Below, piece by piece: positions 37,402 to 46,801 of a stretch of 64,000 nt of DNA. Below the pieces are notes generated by a model. That model had not been told where the DNA came from. It worked only from the letters and a program-made list of their open reading frames with translations, and did not search any database. The stretch covers positions 1 to 64,000 of the forward strand of contig CAMCHO010000003.1 of the NCBI GenBank assembly GCA_945874455.1, written 5' to 3'. The DNA comes from Opitutus sp. GAS368. Lineage in GTDB: Bacteria > Verrucomicrobiota > Verrucomicrobiia > Opitutales > Opitutaceae. Positions within the stretch are counted from its first letter, which is position 1. Each line of letters starts with the position of its first letter. Both the position numbers and the translations under genes were made by a program.

Positions 37402-38934
37402 ATGAACCACCAATATAACGAACCCCAGAAAGCGAGCCCACCCCACCCTTTCTCAGTCAATGCGTGCCTCCGGAGTTCACTCCTGCTCGCGATCGGCTTT
37501 ACCTTCCACGCCCACGCTGCGGCCCCCCTCGCCGACGCCGTCGAACAACGCGACGCCACCGCGGTCCGCACTTTGCTCGCCGACTCCGCCATCGACGCCC
37601 CGCAACCCGACGGCACCACCGCCCTCCACTGGGCCGCGCGTCACGACGACCTCCCCACCGCCAAATCCCTCCTCGCCTCCCGCGCCAATCCCAACGCCCA
37701 AAACCGCTACGGCGTCACCCCGCTCTCCCTCGCCTGCACCAACGGCTCCGCCCCTCTCGTCACACTGCTCCTCGACGCCGGCGCCGATGCCAACTTCGCC
37801 CTCCGCGGCGGCGAGACGCCCCTCATGACCGCCGCGCGCACCGGCCGCCTCGCCGCCGTCCAAGCCCTCCTCGCCCGCGGCGCCCGCGTCGACGACAAAC
37901 TCCCCACCGGCGGCCAAACCGCTCTCATGTGGGCCGCCCACGAAGGCCACGCTGCCGTCGTCGCCGCACTCATCGCCGCCCAAGCCGATTTCCGCAAACC
38001 CGTCGACACCGGTTTCACTCCTCTCCTCTTCGCCGCCCGCCGGGGCCACGCCGCCGTCATTCGTTCGCTGCTCACAGCGGGCGTCGACATCAACGAGCCC
38101 ACCGCTCCCGCGAAAAAGGTCACCAACAAACAACCCCGCCCCGGCACCACCGCCCTCATCATCGCCATCGAAAACGGTCATTTCGAACTGGCAGCCCAAC
38201 TCCTCGATCTCGGCGCCAATCCCAACGACCTTCGCTCCGGCTTCGCGCCCCTCCACGTCCTCACCTGGGTCCGCAAACCCGACAGCGGCGAAGACGACGG
38301 CCAGCCTGTCCCCGACGGCTCCGGCCTCTATACAAGCGAAGACCTCATCCGTCATCTCGTCGCCAAGGGCGCCGACATTAACCTCCGCCTCACCGGCGGC
38401 CCCTCCGGTGGCGGTCGCATCAATCGCAAAGGCGCCACGCCATTCCTTCTGGCCGCAGACACCGCCGACACTCCCTACCTCAAACTCCTCCTCTCCCTCG
38501 GCGCCGATCCCACGCTCACCAACGTCGATGGCATCACCCCCCTCATGGCCGCCGCCGGCCTCGGCACGCGCGCCGTCGAGGAAGAAGCCGGCACCGAAGA
38601 CGAAGCCGTCGCAGCGGTCACCTACCTGCTGAGTCTCGGAGCCGACCTCAACACCGTCTCGGCTATGGGCGATACCGCGATGCACGGGGCCGCCTTCGCA
38701 AATTTCCCGAAGGTCATCAAGCTCCTCGACGCCAAGGGCGCGAAGCTCGACGTCTGGAACACGAAAAACAAAAAAAACTGGACCCCGCTGCTGATCGCCG
38801 AAGGCCACCGCTACGGAAATTTCAAACCCGGGTTCTCCACCATCGCCGCCTTCCACGAAGTCCTCCGCGCCCACGGCCTTACCCCGCCGCCGCCCACTCC
38901 CGCTGCTCCCGTCAAAGGCTACGAAGCCCTTTGA
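37402..38934 (+). CDS. Exported ankyrin repeat protein
   Basis: This 510-residue protein has an N-terminal signal (LRSSLLLAIGFTFHAHAA) and roughly ten ankyrin repeats, for example GTTALHWAARHDDLPTAKSL, YGVTPLSLACTNGSAPLV and GGETPLMTAARTGRLAAV. Longer linkers break the array near residues 235-245 and 300-330. It is the third member of the DUF1592/DUF1552/ankyrin trio and probably provides a periplasmic protein-binding scaffold for the other two. Confidence 0.9.
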   Translation: MNHQYNEPQKASPPHPFSVNACLRSSLLLAIGFTFHAHAAAPLADAVEQRDATAVRTLLADSAIDAPQPDGTTALHWAARHDDLPTAKSLLASRANPNAQNRYGVTPLSLACTNGSAPLVTLLLDAGADANFALRGGETPLMTAARTGRLAAVQALLARGARVDDKLPTGGQTALMWAAHEGHAAVVAALIAAQADFRKPVDTGFTPLLFAARRGHAAVIRSLLTAGVDINEPTAPAKKVTNKQPRPGTTALIIAIENGHFELAAQLLDLGANPNDLRSGFAPLHVLTWVRKPDSGEDDGQPVPDGSGLYTSEDLIRHLVAKGADINLRLTGGPSGGGRINRKGATPFLLAADTADTPYLKLLLSLGADPTLTNVDGITPLMAAAGLGTRAVEEEAGTEDEAVAAVTYLLSLGADLNTVSAMGDTAMHGAAFANFPKVIKLLDAKGAKLDVWNTKNKKNWTPLLIAEGHRYGNFKPGFSTIAAFHEVLRAHGLTPPPPTPAAPVKGYEAL

Positions 38935-39293
38935 TCCGCCGGACCGGCGGTATCCCTGCCGCCGCGTCCGCGTTCCTCAGCCGCGCTCCGGCGTCACGCC
39001 CATCACGATAGACCACTTCGCCTGCAACTTGACCGCCAGAGGGAGGTGCAGCGCCCCCCGCCGTTATGACGGACATGCCCGCGACCGGCGGAGCCAACGT
39101 CGATTGGCCCACCGCCCACGCAGCCAATTCCCCGAATCTCCAGTCCAGTTCGGCGACGATATCACTACGCATGCCCGTCAGGATGCTCCACCAGCTAAAG
39201 CCCCGTGCCAACCAGCGCGGGTCCCCTCACAAGCCCGCCTCAAGGAGATCCTCGCAAACGCGTTGAGTGGTTCACTCACCTGCGGCCCCGCCC
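38935..39293. other. Intergenic region without a recognised gene
   Basis: About 360 bases between convergent genes. Short open frames exist on both strands, but none has a ribosome site, a known motif or convincing codon use. Confidence 0.55.
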
Positions 39294-39953
39294 TCACCCC
39301 ACCCGCGCAAACGCCACAATCTCGTTTTGCTCGCGGTGGTTCGTCCAAAACTTCGCGCCGTCCCACGCCAACGCCCGCGCTTGAAACGGAATGAGCGCCA
39401 CGTCCTCGCACTTCGGCTCACCCGATCCCGCGGACTTCACGTCGACCCGCGTAAGCCAATACTCGTTCGTCTCCTCCGCATCCGTCGTCACGAGGTAGAG
39501 CACACCGTCGACAAACACCTGCCCGCAAATCCCGTGCGGCACGCCGATCACGCGCTCCACTTTTCCGTCCGCGCCCAGCGCAATCACTTTTTTTGGATAC
39601 CATTGGCTCACGTGCAGGCGTTGCCCGTCGTAGCTGAGTTGTGACCCGGTGTCGTCCGGACAGGGCCAAGCCCATGTCGCGTCGAAGCCCATTCCCGGCA
39701 CCAAGCGCCTCACGACGCGGTTGTCCGCGGCCCCCTCGCTGCACAACACGCGCAGCTCGTTGCCCACGGCCGCCAACCCATACGGCGTCCCCGGAGCCGC
39801 GAACTCCACCTCCACCGCCCACGTCGCCGGATCGATCCCGTAAATCCGCTTCGTCTCGCGCGAGCCCATCCAGAGCGTCGCTCCATCCCACGCGAGCGAC
39901 TGCGGTTTCGGTGCCGGCGAAGCGAGGCGCTGCAACTCGTGAATGGCTTTCAT
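39294..39953 (-). CDS. Beta-propeller-like protein (SMP-30/glutamine cyclotransferase type)
   Basis: This 219-residue protein shows repeating four-strand blades (LAWDGATLWMGSRETKRIYG, LSYDGQRLHVSQWYPKKVIA, LAWDGAKFWTNHREQNEIVA). The W-D-G repeats resemble glutamine cyclotransferase-like or SMP-30-like propellers. No signal peptide is seen, so it is probably cytosolic. The start at 39953 is preferred to one 54 bases upstream because it fits the first blade. The function is unknown. It is divergent from the TonB receptor gene across about 140 bases. Confidence 0.75.
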   Translation of the reverse strand: MKAIHELQRLASPAPKPQSLAWDGATLWMGSRETKRIYGIDPATWAVEVEFAAPGTPYGLAAVGNELRVLCSEGAADNRVVRRLVPGMGFDATWAWPCPDDTGSQLSYDGQRLHVSQWYPKKVIALGADGKVERVIGVPHGICGQVFVDGVLYLVTTDAEETNEYWLTRVDVKSAGSGEPKCEDVALIPFQARALAWDGAKFWTNHREQNEIVAFARVG

Positions 39954-40091
39954 AGTGTGACCAGCATCAATGCGGCCCCGACCTTGGAAAGCCACAAACA
40001 CCCCCACTCCCTTGAAAATTCACCGCGCTGTAACCTTTCGGCTCATTTGGAGCGTGACCTCCACGCCCTCCGTCCCACGGTCCCCGCTCCC

Positions 40092-43000
40092 ATGAAGTCC
40101 TCGCTCTGCTCCGTCTTCGCGATCGCCTGCCTGCTGACGCCCAGCGTCCGCTTCACGTCGCTCGCGCTCCCCTTCGTCGCCGTTTCCGCCGTGGCGCAAT
40201 CAGCCGCCACCGGTATCATCGAGGGCCGCGTCACCCACCTCCGGACCGGCGATCCCGTCGAACGCGCCCGCGTCACGGTCGAAAGCACGACGCTCGAGAC
40301 CTTCACCGACTCCAGCGGCCTGTTTCGCCTCACTCAGGTTCCGACCGGCGCGGCCCGCGTCCGGGTGTTCTTCACGGGCCAAGCTCAACAGACCGCTCTC
40401 GTCACCGTCGCCCCGCGTGAGATTGCGCGGCGCGATTTCAGTCTCTCCTCCAGCCCGCTCCCGCCCGCGCCCGCCCCAGACGGTTCGATCGTGAAACTGG
40501 ACCAGTTCGTCGTCTCCAGCTCGAAGGAGATGGACGCCGCAGCCATCGCCATCAACGAGCAACGCTTCGCCTCATCCATCAAGAGCGTCGTCTCCGCCGA
40601 TGAGTTCGGCAGCGTGCTCGAAAGCAATCCTGGCGATTTTCTGAAATATATTCCCGGCATCACAATCGATTTCATCGGCGGCGCCGCGCGCTCAATCTCG
40701 ATTGGCGGCGTTCCCCCCGAATACGTGCCCATCACCGTCGGCGGCTTCGATGTCTCCAGCGTCGCCGGCGGCGGCACTGCGCGCAGCGTGGATTTTCACA
40801 CCCTCTCGATGAACAACATCTCGCGCCTCGAGGTCTTGCACTCGCCGACACCCGAATCACCAGGCTCCGCACTCGCCGGCTCGGTGAACATGATTCCCCG
40901 CAGCGCCTTCGACCGCTCCCGACCCGTTTTCAATTACAGCGTGTTCCTAATGATGCGCGACAACGACCGCCACCTCTTCAGCAAGACCCCCGGCCCACGC
41001 TGGATTAACACCCGCAAGGTTCACCCCGGCTTCGATTTCTCTTACCTCAAACCCGTCAACGATCGCTTCGGCTTCACGCTCAGCGGGGGTATGACCAAAC
41101 AATACACCGAGGAAGCCCGCACCGCCAACACATGGCGCGGCGCCGGTGCCGCCACCAACGGCCTCACCGCTACCACCGCGGCCACGCAGTATCCCGACAC
41201 GACCCCCGACAAACCCTACCTCACTGACTACGTCGTCGAAGACGGCGGCAAACACACCGAACGCACCTCCGCCGCCGCGACCGTCGACTACAAACTCTCC
41301 CGCAACGACCGCCTCTCCTTCTCCACCGAACTCACATTCTTCGCGTCGCCACTCAACCAGCGCACGCTCTCCTTTTTTGTGAACCGCGTCGCCCCCGGCG
41401 ATTTCACGACGACATCCACCCGCGGTCAGGTCGGCCGCGGCGAGATCCGCAACGCCTCCGCCTCGCGAAATCACCAACGCACGAAATACATGCCGACCCT
41501 CACCTATCGCCACGAGGGCCCCATCTGGAAAGCAGAGAGCGGACTCGGCTACTCCAACGAGCGACTCCATTTCCGCAGCACCGATAAGGGTTTTCTTAAC
41601 AACGTCACCTCCACCCGCCAAAACGTAACCGTAAACTTCGACGAGATTTTTTATCTCCGCCCCGGCCTCATCACCGTCACCGACGGCACGACCGGCGCTC
41701 CCGTCGATCCGTACAACCTCAGCAACTACGTCCTCTCCACTGCCAACGCCACCTACCGCCGCACCACCGACGTCAAGCGCAGTGCCTACGCCAATCTCCG
41801 CCGCGACTTCGATCTCGCCGGCACCCCGCTCGTCCTCAAAGCCGGCCTCGATATGCGCCAATCGATGCGCGACGATTTCCAGAGCACTCCGCCCTACACG
41901 TTCGTCGGCGCTGATGGCCGCGCCAGCACGAGCCCCACCGCCGCCGGGAGCGACGACCGCGCGAGCGTCGTCCTCGACGACGTCTTCTCCCTGCGCACCG
42001 CCCCCTACGGTTTCCCGCAAATTCAATACGTCAGCACCGAAAAAGCGTTCGCACTTTACCAAGCCAACCCCGCTTTTTTCACCCTTGATCCCAACAGTCT
42101 CTATCGATCCGAGGTCACCAGTTCGAAACGGGCCGAAGAACTCGTCTCCTCCGCCTACGTCCGCGGCGATGTCGCGCTCTTCAATCGCCGTCTGAAACTT
42201 GTCAGCGGCCTCCGGGCCGAGCAAACCAACGTCGATGCCGAGGGCCCGCTCAACGATCCCACGCGCAACTACCAGCGCAACGCTGCCGGCCAGGTCATCC
42301 GCAACGCCAACGGCACGCCCGTCCTGATTTTCCCCACCACCAACGCCCTCGCCGTCTCGCAGCTCACTTTTCTCGCCCGCGCCGGCCAGGCCGAAAAAGA
42401 ATACCTCCGTCTCTTCCCCAGTCTCAACGCGAGCTTCAACCTCCGCGAAAATCTCATCGCTCGCGCCGCCTATTACACCTCCGTCGGCCGCCCAAATTTT
42501 AACCAATACTCCGGCGGCGTCACCCTCCCCGATCCCGACGCCGCTCCCTCCAATACCAACCGCATCACCGTCAACAACGCCGCCATCAAGGCGTGGAGCG
42601 CGCAGACCGTAAAGGTGCGCCTCGAATATTATTTCGAGGGCGTGGGCCAGCTCTCGGTCGGCGCGTTTCAGCGCGAATTCGAAAATTTCTTCGGCGCCTC
42701 CGTCTTCCCCGCCACCCCGGAATTCCTGTCCTTCTACGGGCTCGATGCCGCGACCTACGGCCGCTTCGACGTCTCCACCCAGACCAACGTGCCCGGCACC
42801 GTCCGCATGAGCGGCCTCGAGTTCGACTACAAACAAGCACTCACTTTTTTACCACCGTGGGCGCGTGGCCTGCAGGTCTTCGCCAACGCCAGCGCCCTCC
42901 GCGCCACCGGCGACGACTCCGCTGACTTCGCCGGCTTCGTCCCCCGAACCTACAACTGGGGCCTCAGCCTCACCCGCGCGAAATTCAATCTTCGCGCCAA

Positions 43001-43274
43001 CTGGAACTACCGCGGCCTCAACCGCCAAGCCCCGCTCACCGGACGCAGTATCCAAGCCGGCACGTACACGTGGGGGGCCAAACAACTCTTCCTCGATCTC
43101 CAGGGTGAGCTTCTCCTCCGCCGGGGCTTCGCGCTCTTCGTCAATTTCCGCAACGTCGGCGATGCCACCAACGACACCGGCATCTACGGCCCGGGCACGC
43201 CCGAGCACGCCCAGTTCCGCCAGCGCACCACCTACGGCTCACTCTGGTCCTGCGGCATCAAGGGCTCATTCTGA
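40092..43274 (+). CDS. TonB-dependent receptor with carboxypeptidase-like regulatory domain
   Basis: This 1,060-residue outer-membrane receptor starts at 40092 with a signal peptide (about residues 1-35). An N-terminal CarboxypepD_reg-like domain covers about 38-115 (GIIEGRVTHLRTGDPVERAR). A TonB-box-like stretch (KLDQFVVSSSKEM) leads into the plug (DFLKYIPGITIDFIGGAARS), and the large barrel ends with the expected terminal Phe (SLWSCGIKGSF). The layout matches SusC-like verrucomicrobial receptors, but no SusD gene is nearby. The adjacent convergent gene is NamZ-like, which raises an amino-sugar or muropeptide link only as a guess. Confidence 0.94.
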   Translation: MKSSLCSVFAIACLLTPSVRFTSLALPFVAVSAVAQSAATGIIEGRVTHLRTGDPVERARVTVESTTLETFTDSSGLFRLTQVPTGAARVRVFFTGQAQQTALVTVAPREIARRDFSLSSSPLPPAPAPDGSIVKLDQFVVSSSKEMDAAAIAINEQRFASSIKSVVSADEFGSVLESNPGDFLKYIPGITIDFIGGAARSISIGGVPPEYVPITVGGFDVSSVAGGGTARSVDFHTLSMNNISRLEVLHSPTPESPGSALAGSVNMIPRSAFDRSRPVFNYSVFLMMRDNDRHLFSKTPGPRWINTRKVHPGFDFSYLKPVNDRFGFTLSGGMTKQYTEEARTANTWRGAGAATNGLTATTAATQYPDTTPDKPYLTDYVVEDGGKHTERTSAAATVDYKLSRNDRLSFSTELTFFASPLNQRTLSFFVNRVAPGDFTTTSTRGQVGRGEIRNASASRNHQRTKYMPTLTYRHEGPIWKAESGLGYSNERLHFRSTDKGFLNNVTSTRQNVTVNFDEIFYLRPGLITVTDGTTGAPVDPYNLSNYVLSTANATYRRTTDVKRSAYANLRRDFDLAGTPLVLKAGLDMRQSMRDDFQSTPPYTFVGADGRASTSPTAAGSDDRASVVLDDVFSLRTAPYGFPQIQYVSTEKAFALYQANPAFFTLDPNSLYRSEVTSSKRAEELVSSAYVRGDVALFNRRLKLVSGLRAEQTNVDAEGPLNDPTRNYQRNAAGQVIRNANGTPVLIFPTTNALAVSQLTFLARAGQAEKEYLRLFPSLNASFNLRENLIARAAYYTSVGRPNFNQYSGGVTLPDPDAAPSNTNRITVNNAAIKAWSAQTVKVRLEYYFEGVGQLSVGAFQREFENFFGASVFPATPEFLSFYGLDAATYGRFDVSTQTNVPGTVRMSGLEFDYKQALTFLPPWARGLQVFANASALRATGDDSADFAGFVPRTYNWGLSLTRAKFNLRANWNYRGLNRQAPLTGRSIQAGTYTWGAKQLFLDLQGELLLRRGFALFVNFRNVGDATNDTGIYGPGTPEHAQFRQRTTYGSLWSCGIKGSF

Positions 43275-43326
43275 GTTCGGCCCTCACGGGCGCATCTCCC
43301 GATTGCCGGTGGACCTGCGTCTGTCT

Positions 43327-43369
43327 GCAAAGAAAGAGGGAGTGACTTCAGTCGCTCCGCTTTCCTTGC
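43327..43369. terminator. Long imperfect hairpin between convergent genes, likely bidirectional terminator
   Basis: Outer arms GCAAAGAAAG and CTTTCCTTGC (one mismatch) enclose GGAGTGAC and GTCGCTCC around a TTCA loop. A run of eight T residues follows about 25 bases downstream on the plus strand. Confidence 0.6.
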
Positions 43370-43428
43370 ATGGACGGCAGTCCCTACCCATTTTTTTTGG
43401 AACCGACAACCTGGGTTGCGTCCAGCCC

Positions 43429-44643
43429 TCACCGATACAGCAAAAACTCCGCCCGCAACCGCGCAAACTCCGCCAGCCCCGTCTCCCACCGCGTCGCGAT
43501 CACCGCGTAGCCTTCCCCCCGCTCAAACGCCTCCCGCACCGTCGACGTACCCATGACTTTGTCGAAGTAGTCCGCGTGCAACGCGAGCTTCGCACCGTAA
43601 ATCCGCCGCACGACCTCCAATATCGCGAGCACCACCGTCACCGCTCGAAATTTTTCGCGGTCCGTCACGTGCAGCTGACATCCGCCGCAGCGTTCTCCAG
43701 CCCACTTCGAAAACGTGGGCGTGAACCAAGTCTCTCGAAACGTCGCGCCCGCCAGCCGCAACGCATTCAGCTCGCGCGTCAGCACGTATCCGTCGATCCA
43801 CGGCGCCCCGAAAAACTCAAACGGCCTCGTCGTGCCGCGTCCCTCCGATAGATTCGTACCTTCGAGCAAAACCTGCCCCGGATAAACCGTCGCCGTATCC
43901 GGTGTCGGCATATTCGGCGACGGCACAACCCACGCCAGCCCCGTCGTGTCATACCAATCACTCCGCCGCCAATCGTCCATCGCCACCACGGTGAGCGCTA
44001 CTGGTTTTTCTAAAAATCTCGCATTGAACAACCGCGCCAGTTCGCCCGCCGTCATCCCGTGCCGCAACGGCACCGGATAAAGCCCGATAAATGAACTGTG
44101 CGCCGGATACTCCAAAATCGGCCCCTCCATCACCACTCCGCCAATCGGATTCGGCCGGTCCAACACGACAAACGGAATCCCCGCTTCCGCCGCCGCCCGC
44201 ATCGCATACGCCATCGTCGCGACATACGTGTAGACGCGCGTGCCGACGTCCTGCAGGTCAAACACGAGCACATCCACGCCACGCAGCATCGTCGATTCGA
44301 CGGTCTTCCCCGTGTGCTGCGTGTCGAACGCCCGCATCATCGCGTCGATGTTTTCGAGCGGCTGCGTCGGCAGCTTAAGCGCCTGCCCGTAGAGTGAAAA
44401 TACGGGTAATCCCAAGTGCGCATCCTGATAAAAATCCACAAACTCCCCCGCCTGTGCATTGCCCCGCACCCCGTGCTCCGGCCCGTACAGTGCGACGAGC
44501 TTCACGTCCGGATGCGCGCGAAATCGTTCGATGATGCTCACCAGCGCACCGTCGACTCCAGTGGGATTTGTGATGAGCCCCACGTGTTTTCCGCGCAAGA
44601 GCCCGATCTGCTTTTCGAAGAGGACGTCGACGCCGAGTTTCAT
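43429..44643 (-). CDS. DUF1343 exo-beta-N-acetylmuramidase (NamZ-like)
   Basis: This protein of about 404 residues matches DUF1343. The founding member, B. subtilis NamZ, releases N-acetylmuramic acid from peptidoglycan fragments. Family wording is present: KHVGLITNPTGVDGALVS, LVALYGPEHGVRGNAQAGEF, DVLVFDLQDVGTRVYTYVAT and NLSEGRGTTRPFEFFGAPWI. The ATG at 44643 is chosen because an AGGA site lies just before it and the protein starts normally there. The frame stays open another 440 bases through a 48-bp repeat array, but that extension is judged non-coding. No clear signal peptide is present. Confidence 0.92.
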   Translation of the reverse strand: MKLGVDVLFEKQIGLLRGKHVGLITNPTGVDGALVSIIERFRAHPDVKLVALYGPEHGVRGNAQAGEFVDFYQDAHLGLPVFSLYGQALKLPTQPLENIDAMMRAFDTQHTGKTVESTMLRGVDVLVFDLQDVGTRVYTYVATMAYAMRAAAEAGIPFVVLDRPNPIGGVVMEGPILEYPAHSSFIGLYPVPLRHGMTAGELARLFNARFLEKPVALTVVAMDDWRRSDWYDTTGLAWVVPSPNMPTPDTATVYPGQVLLEGTNLSEGRGTTRPFEFFGAPWIDGYVLTRELNALRLAGATFRETWFTPTFSKWAGERCGGCQLHVTDREKFRAVTVVLAILEVVRRIYGAKLALHADYFDKVMGTSTVREAFERGEGYAVIATRWETGLAEFARLRAEFLLYR

Positions 44644-44692
44644 GGTAAAATCCTCACAGGACTCCCCCCCGAGGTAAATCCTTTGCTCAGAC

Positions 44693-44982
44693 TCATCCAA
44701 TGTAGCGGCGAGCGCCAGCAAGCCGAGGCCAGCACCCCTCTCATCCGATGTAGCGGCGAGCGCCAGCAAGCCGAAACCAACGCCCGTCTCGTCCGATGTA
44801 GCGGCGAGCGCCAGCAAGCCGAAACCATCACCCATCTCGTCCGATGTAGCGGCGAGCGCCAGCGAGCCGAAACCAACGCCCGTCTCGTCCGATGTAGCGG
44901 CGAGCGCCAGCAAGCCGAAACCAGCGCCCCTCTCGTCCGATGTAGCGGCGAGCGCCAGCGAGCCGAAACCAGCACCCGTCTC
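44693..44982. repeat. Tandem repeat array, six copies of 48 bp
   Basis: Contiguous units begin with TGTAGCGGCGAGCGCCAGC at 44701, 44749, 44797, 44845, 44893 and 44941, a constant 48-bp period. Units differ only at a few positions (CAAGCC/CGAGCC, and the ACCAACGCCCGTCTC segment). The array lies between the divergent NamZ-like and Gfo/Idh genes. Because 48 is a multiple of three and no stop occurs, several frames remain open across it on both strands. Confidence 0.95.
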
Positions 44983-45086
44983 CGCCGCGATGACCGCACT
45001 GCCCTCCGCACCCCAGCACCGTGCAACGAAACCACCCACGCGGAGCCGTGCCCAGCGTCCGGATACATGACGAGCCCGCCTCACGC

Positions 45087-45146
45087 CTTAGCACCTCACT
45101 CCTTGGCACCTCACAGCTTGCCGCCTCACAGCTTGCCGCCACCCCG
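45087..45146. repeat. Tandem repeat, four imperfect 15-bp units
   Basis: Units read CTTAGCACCTCACTC, CTTGGCACCTCACAG, CTTGCCGCCTCACAG and a partial CTTGCCGCCACCCC. It lies just before the Gfo/Idh start codon, in the same divergent region as the 48-bp array. Confidence 0.8.
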
Positions 45147-45167
45147 CAGGCGGCATTGTCTCAGCTC

Positions 45168-46241
45168 ATGACATCACTCACTCCCGCGCCCGCGCGCACC
45201 ACCATCCGCTGGGGCATCCTCGGTTGCGGCGATGTCACCGAAGTGAAGAGCGGCCCCGGTTTCCAAAAAGCCCGCGACTCCCAGCTCGTCGCCGTCATGC
45301 GCCGCAACGGTGCCCTCGCCGCTGACTACGCCCGACGCCACGGCGTCCCTCGCTCCTACGACGACGCCCGCGCGCTCGTGAACGACCCCACCGTCGATGC
45401 CGTCTACGTCGCCACTCCGCCTGGTGCCCATCTCGAAGGTGCCCTGCTCGCCGCGGCTGCCGGCAAACCGTGCTACGTCGAAAAACCCATGGCCCGCCAC
45501 ACGGCCGAGTGCGCGGCCATGATCGCCGCCTTCGCCGCCGCGCACCAAAAACTCTTCGTCGCCTACTACCGCCGCGCCATGCCGCGCTTCGAAAAAGTCC
45601 GCGCCCTCCTCGAGGGTCGCGCCATCGGCCAGCTCACAGGCGTCAACTACCGCTACGCCACGCCCATTCCCGCCAACGCTGATCCCGCACACCACGCGTG
45701 GCGCGTCTCCGCTGCCAACGCCGGTGGCGGACTGTTTCTCGATCTCGGCTCGCACCTCCTCGACTTCCTCGACCACTGCCTCGGTCCCTTGCAAGACGTT
45801 CACGGTCGCGCCGCCCGCCTCGCCACCGCCGCAGATGTCGAAGACACCGTAGCGATGACGTTCCGCACCGCCACCGGCGCACTCGGCTCCGCGTCGTGGA
45901 ATTTCTCCACCACGGCAAAAGAAGACACCCTGGAATTTTTCGGCACCGCGGGTCGCCTCGCCTTCAACATCTTCAACGCCGGGCCCATTTACCTCGAAAC
46001 CGCCGCCGGCAGCGAGCAGTTCGCCATCCCCAATCCCGATCACGTCGCGCAGCCGCTGATCCAGCTCATCGTCGACGATCTCCTTGGCCGCGGCACCTGT
46101 CCGAGCACCGGCGAGTCCGCCCGCCGCACCAGCGCCGTGATGGACCACGTCCTCGAAGGCTACTACGGCGGTCGCACCGATGCGTTTTGGCTGCGTCCCG
46201 CGACGTGGCCCGGACGTAGCTCCACTCATGCCCAACAGTAA
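45168..46241 (+). CDS. Gfo/Idh/MocA family oxidoreductase
   Basis: This 357-residue NAD(P)-dependent sugar or cyclitol dehydrogenase-like enzyme has its Rossmann motif at WGILGCGDV near residue 16. The conserved EKP box is CYVEKPMARHTAEC, and the substrate domain starts near residue 130. The final substrate cannot be fixed; members act on sugars, inositols or sugar amines. The end overlaps the TspO gene by 14 bases. Confidence 0.92.
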   Translation: MTSLTPAPARTTIRWGILGCGDVTEVKSGPGFQKARDSQLVAVMRRNGALAADYARRHGVPRSYDDARALVNDPTVDAVYVATPPGAHLEGALLAAAAGKPCYVEKPMARHTAECAAMIAAFAAAHQKLFVAYYRRAMPRFEKVRALLEGRAIGQLTGVNYRYATPIPANADPAHHAWRVSAANAGGGLFLDLGSHLLDFLDHCLGPLQDVHGRAARLATAADVEDTVAMTFRTATGALGSASWNFSTTAKEDTLEFFGTAGRLAFNIFNAGPIYLETAAGSEQFAIPNPDHVAQPLIQLIVDDLLGRGTCPSTGESARRTSAVMDHVLEGYYGGRTDAFWLRPATWPGRSSTHAQQ

Positions 46242-46707
46242 ACTCGGCGCACTCGTCGCCTTCATCGCCGTCAGCTTCCTAGCCGCTGCCCTCGGCAGCG
46301 CCGCCACGACCAGCGCCATCACCACCTGGTATCCGACGATTATTAAACCGTCGTGGAATCCGCCCAACGGGGTCTTCGCTCCCGTTTGGACCACGCTCTA
46401 CTTACTCATGTCCATCGCTGCGTGGCGCGCATGGCGCGCGGCCGCCACCCCCACTGAGGCTACGAAAACACTCTGGCTTTACGGCGCCCAGCTCATTCTC
46501 AACGCCCTCTGGTCCGTCCTTTTTTTCACCCTCCACCGCCCCGACCTCGCGCTGATTGAAATCATTTTATTCCTCGCCTTGCTCATCACGCTCCAGGTGC
46601 GCTTCGCCCGCACTGATCGCCTCGCTGCCCTCCTCTGGTCGCCCTACCTCGCGTGGGTCAGCTTCGCGACCTTTCTCAACGGCACGATCTGGTGGCTCAA
46701 TCGCTAG
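46228..46707 (+). CDS. TspO/MBR family membrane protein
   Basis: This 159-residue protein has five transmembrane helices and the TspO hallmarks: KPSWNPPNGVFAPVWTTLY near residue 39, NALWSVLFFTL and PYLAWVSFATFLNGTIWWLN. TspO proteins bind tetrapyrroles and act in stress or porphyrin handling. The ATG at 46228 overlaps the end of the Gfo/Idh gene, so the two are co-translated although no functional link is known. Confidence 0.93.
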   Translation: MPNSKLGALVAFIAVSFLAAALGSAATTSAITTWYPTIIKPSWNPPNGVFAPVWTTLYLLMSIAAWRAWRAAATPTEATKTLWLYGAQLILNALWSVLFFTLHRPDLALIEIILFLALLITLQVRFARTDRLAALLWSPYLAWVSFATFLNGTIWWLNR

Positions 46708-46801
46708 TCGCGAACATTCATCACTCAGTAAAGCCAAGGCCTGAGTCCCCAAGGACACCACGCCCAGAAGCAGAGATCCTGGATCACCCCTTCGCCTTCC
46801 C

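Noticed and set aside
38912-39211. 99-codon minus-strand open frame after the ankyrin gene
   Set aside because: No ribosome site or motif, and it overlaps the end of the ankyrin gene on the opposite strand.
40947-42836. 629-residue open frame opposite the TonB receptor gene
   Set aside because: Antisense shadow; composition is Gly/Glu/Val-rich and no family is recognisable.
44693-44982. Possible CRISPR array
   Set aside because: Units are contiguous 48-bp copies with no unique spacers and no cas genes nearby; it is a simple tandem repeat.
44644-45084. 440-base N-terminal extension of the NamZ-like gene through the repeat array
   Set aside because: Family start and ribosome site are at 44643. 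The frame stays open only because the repeat unit is a multiple of three without stops.
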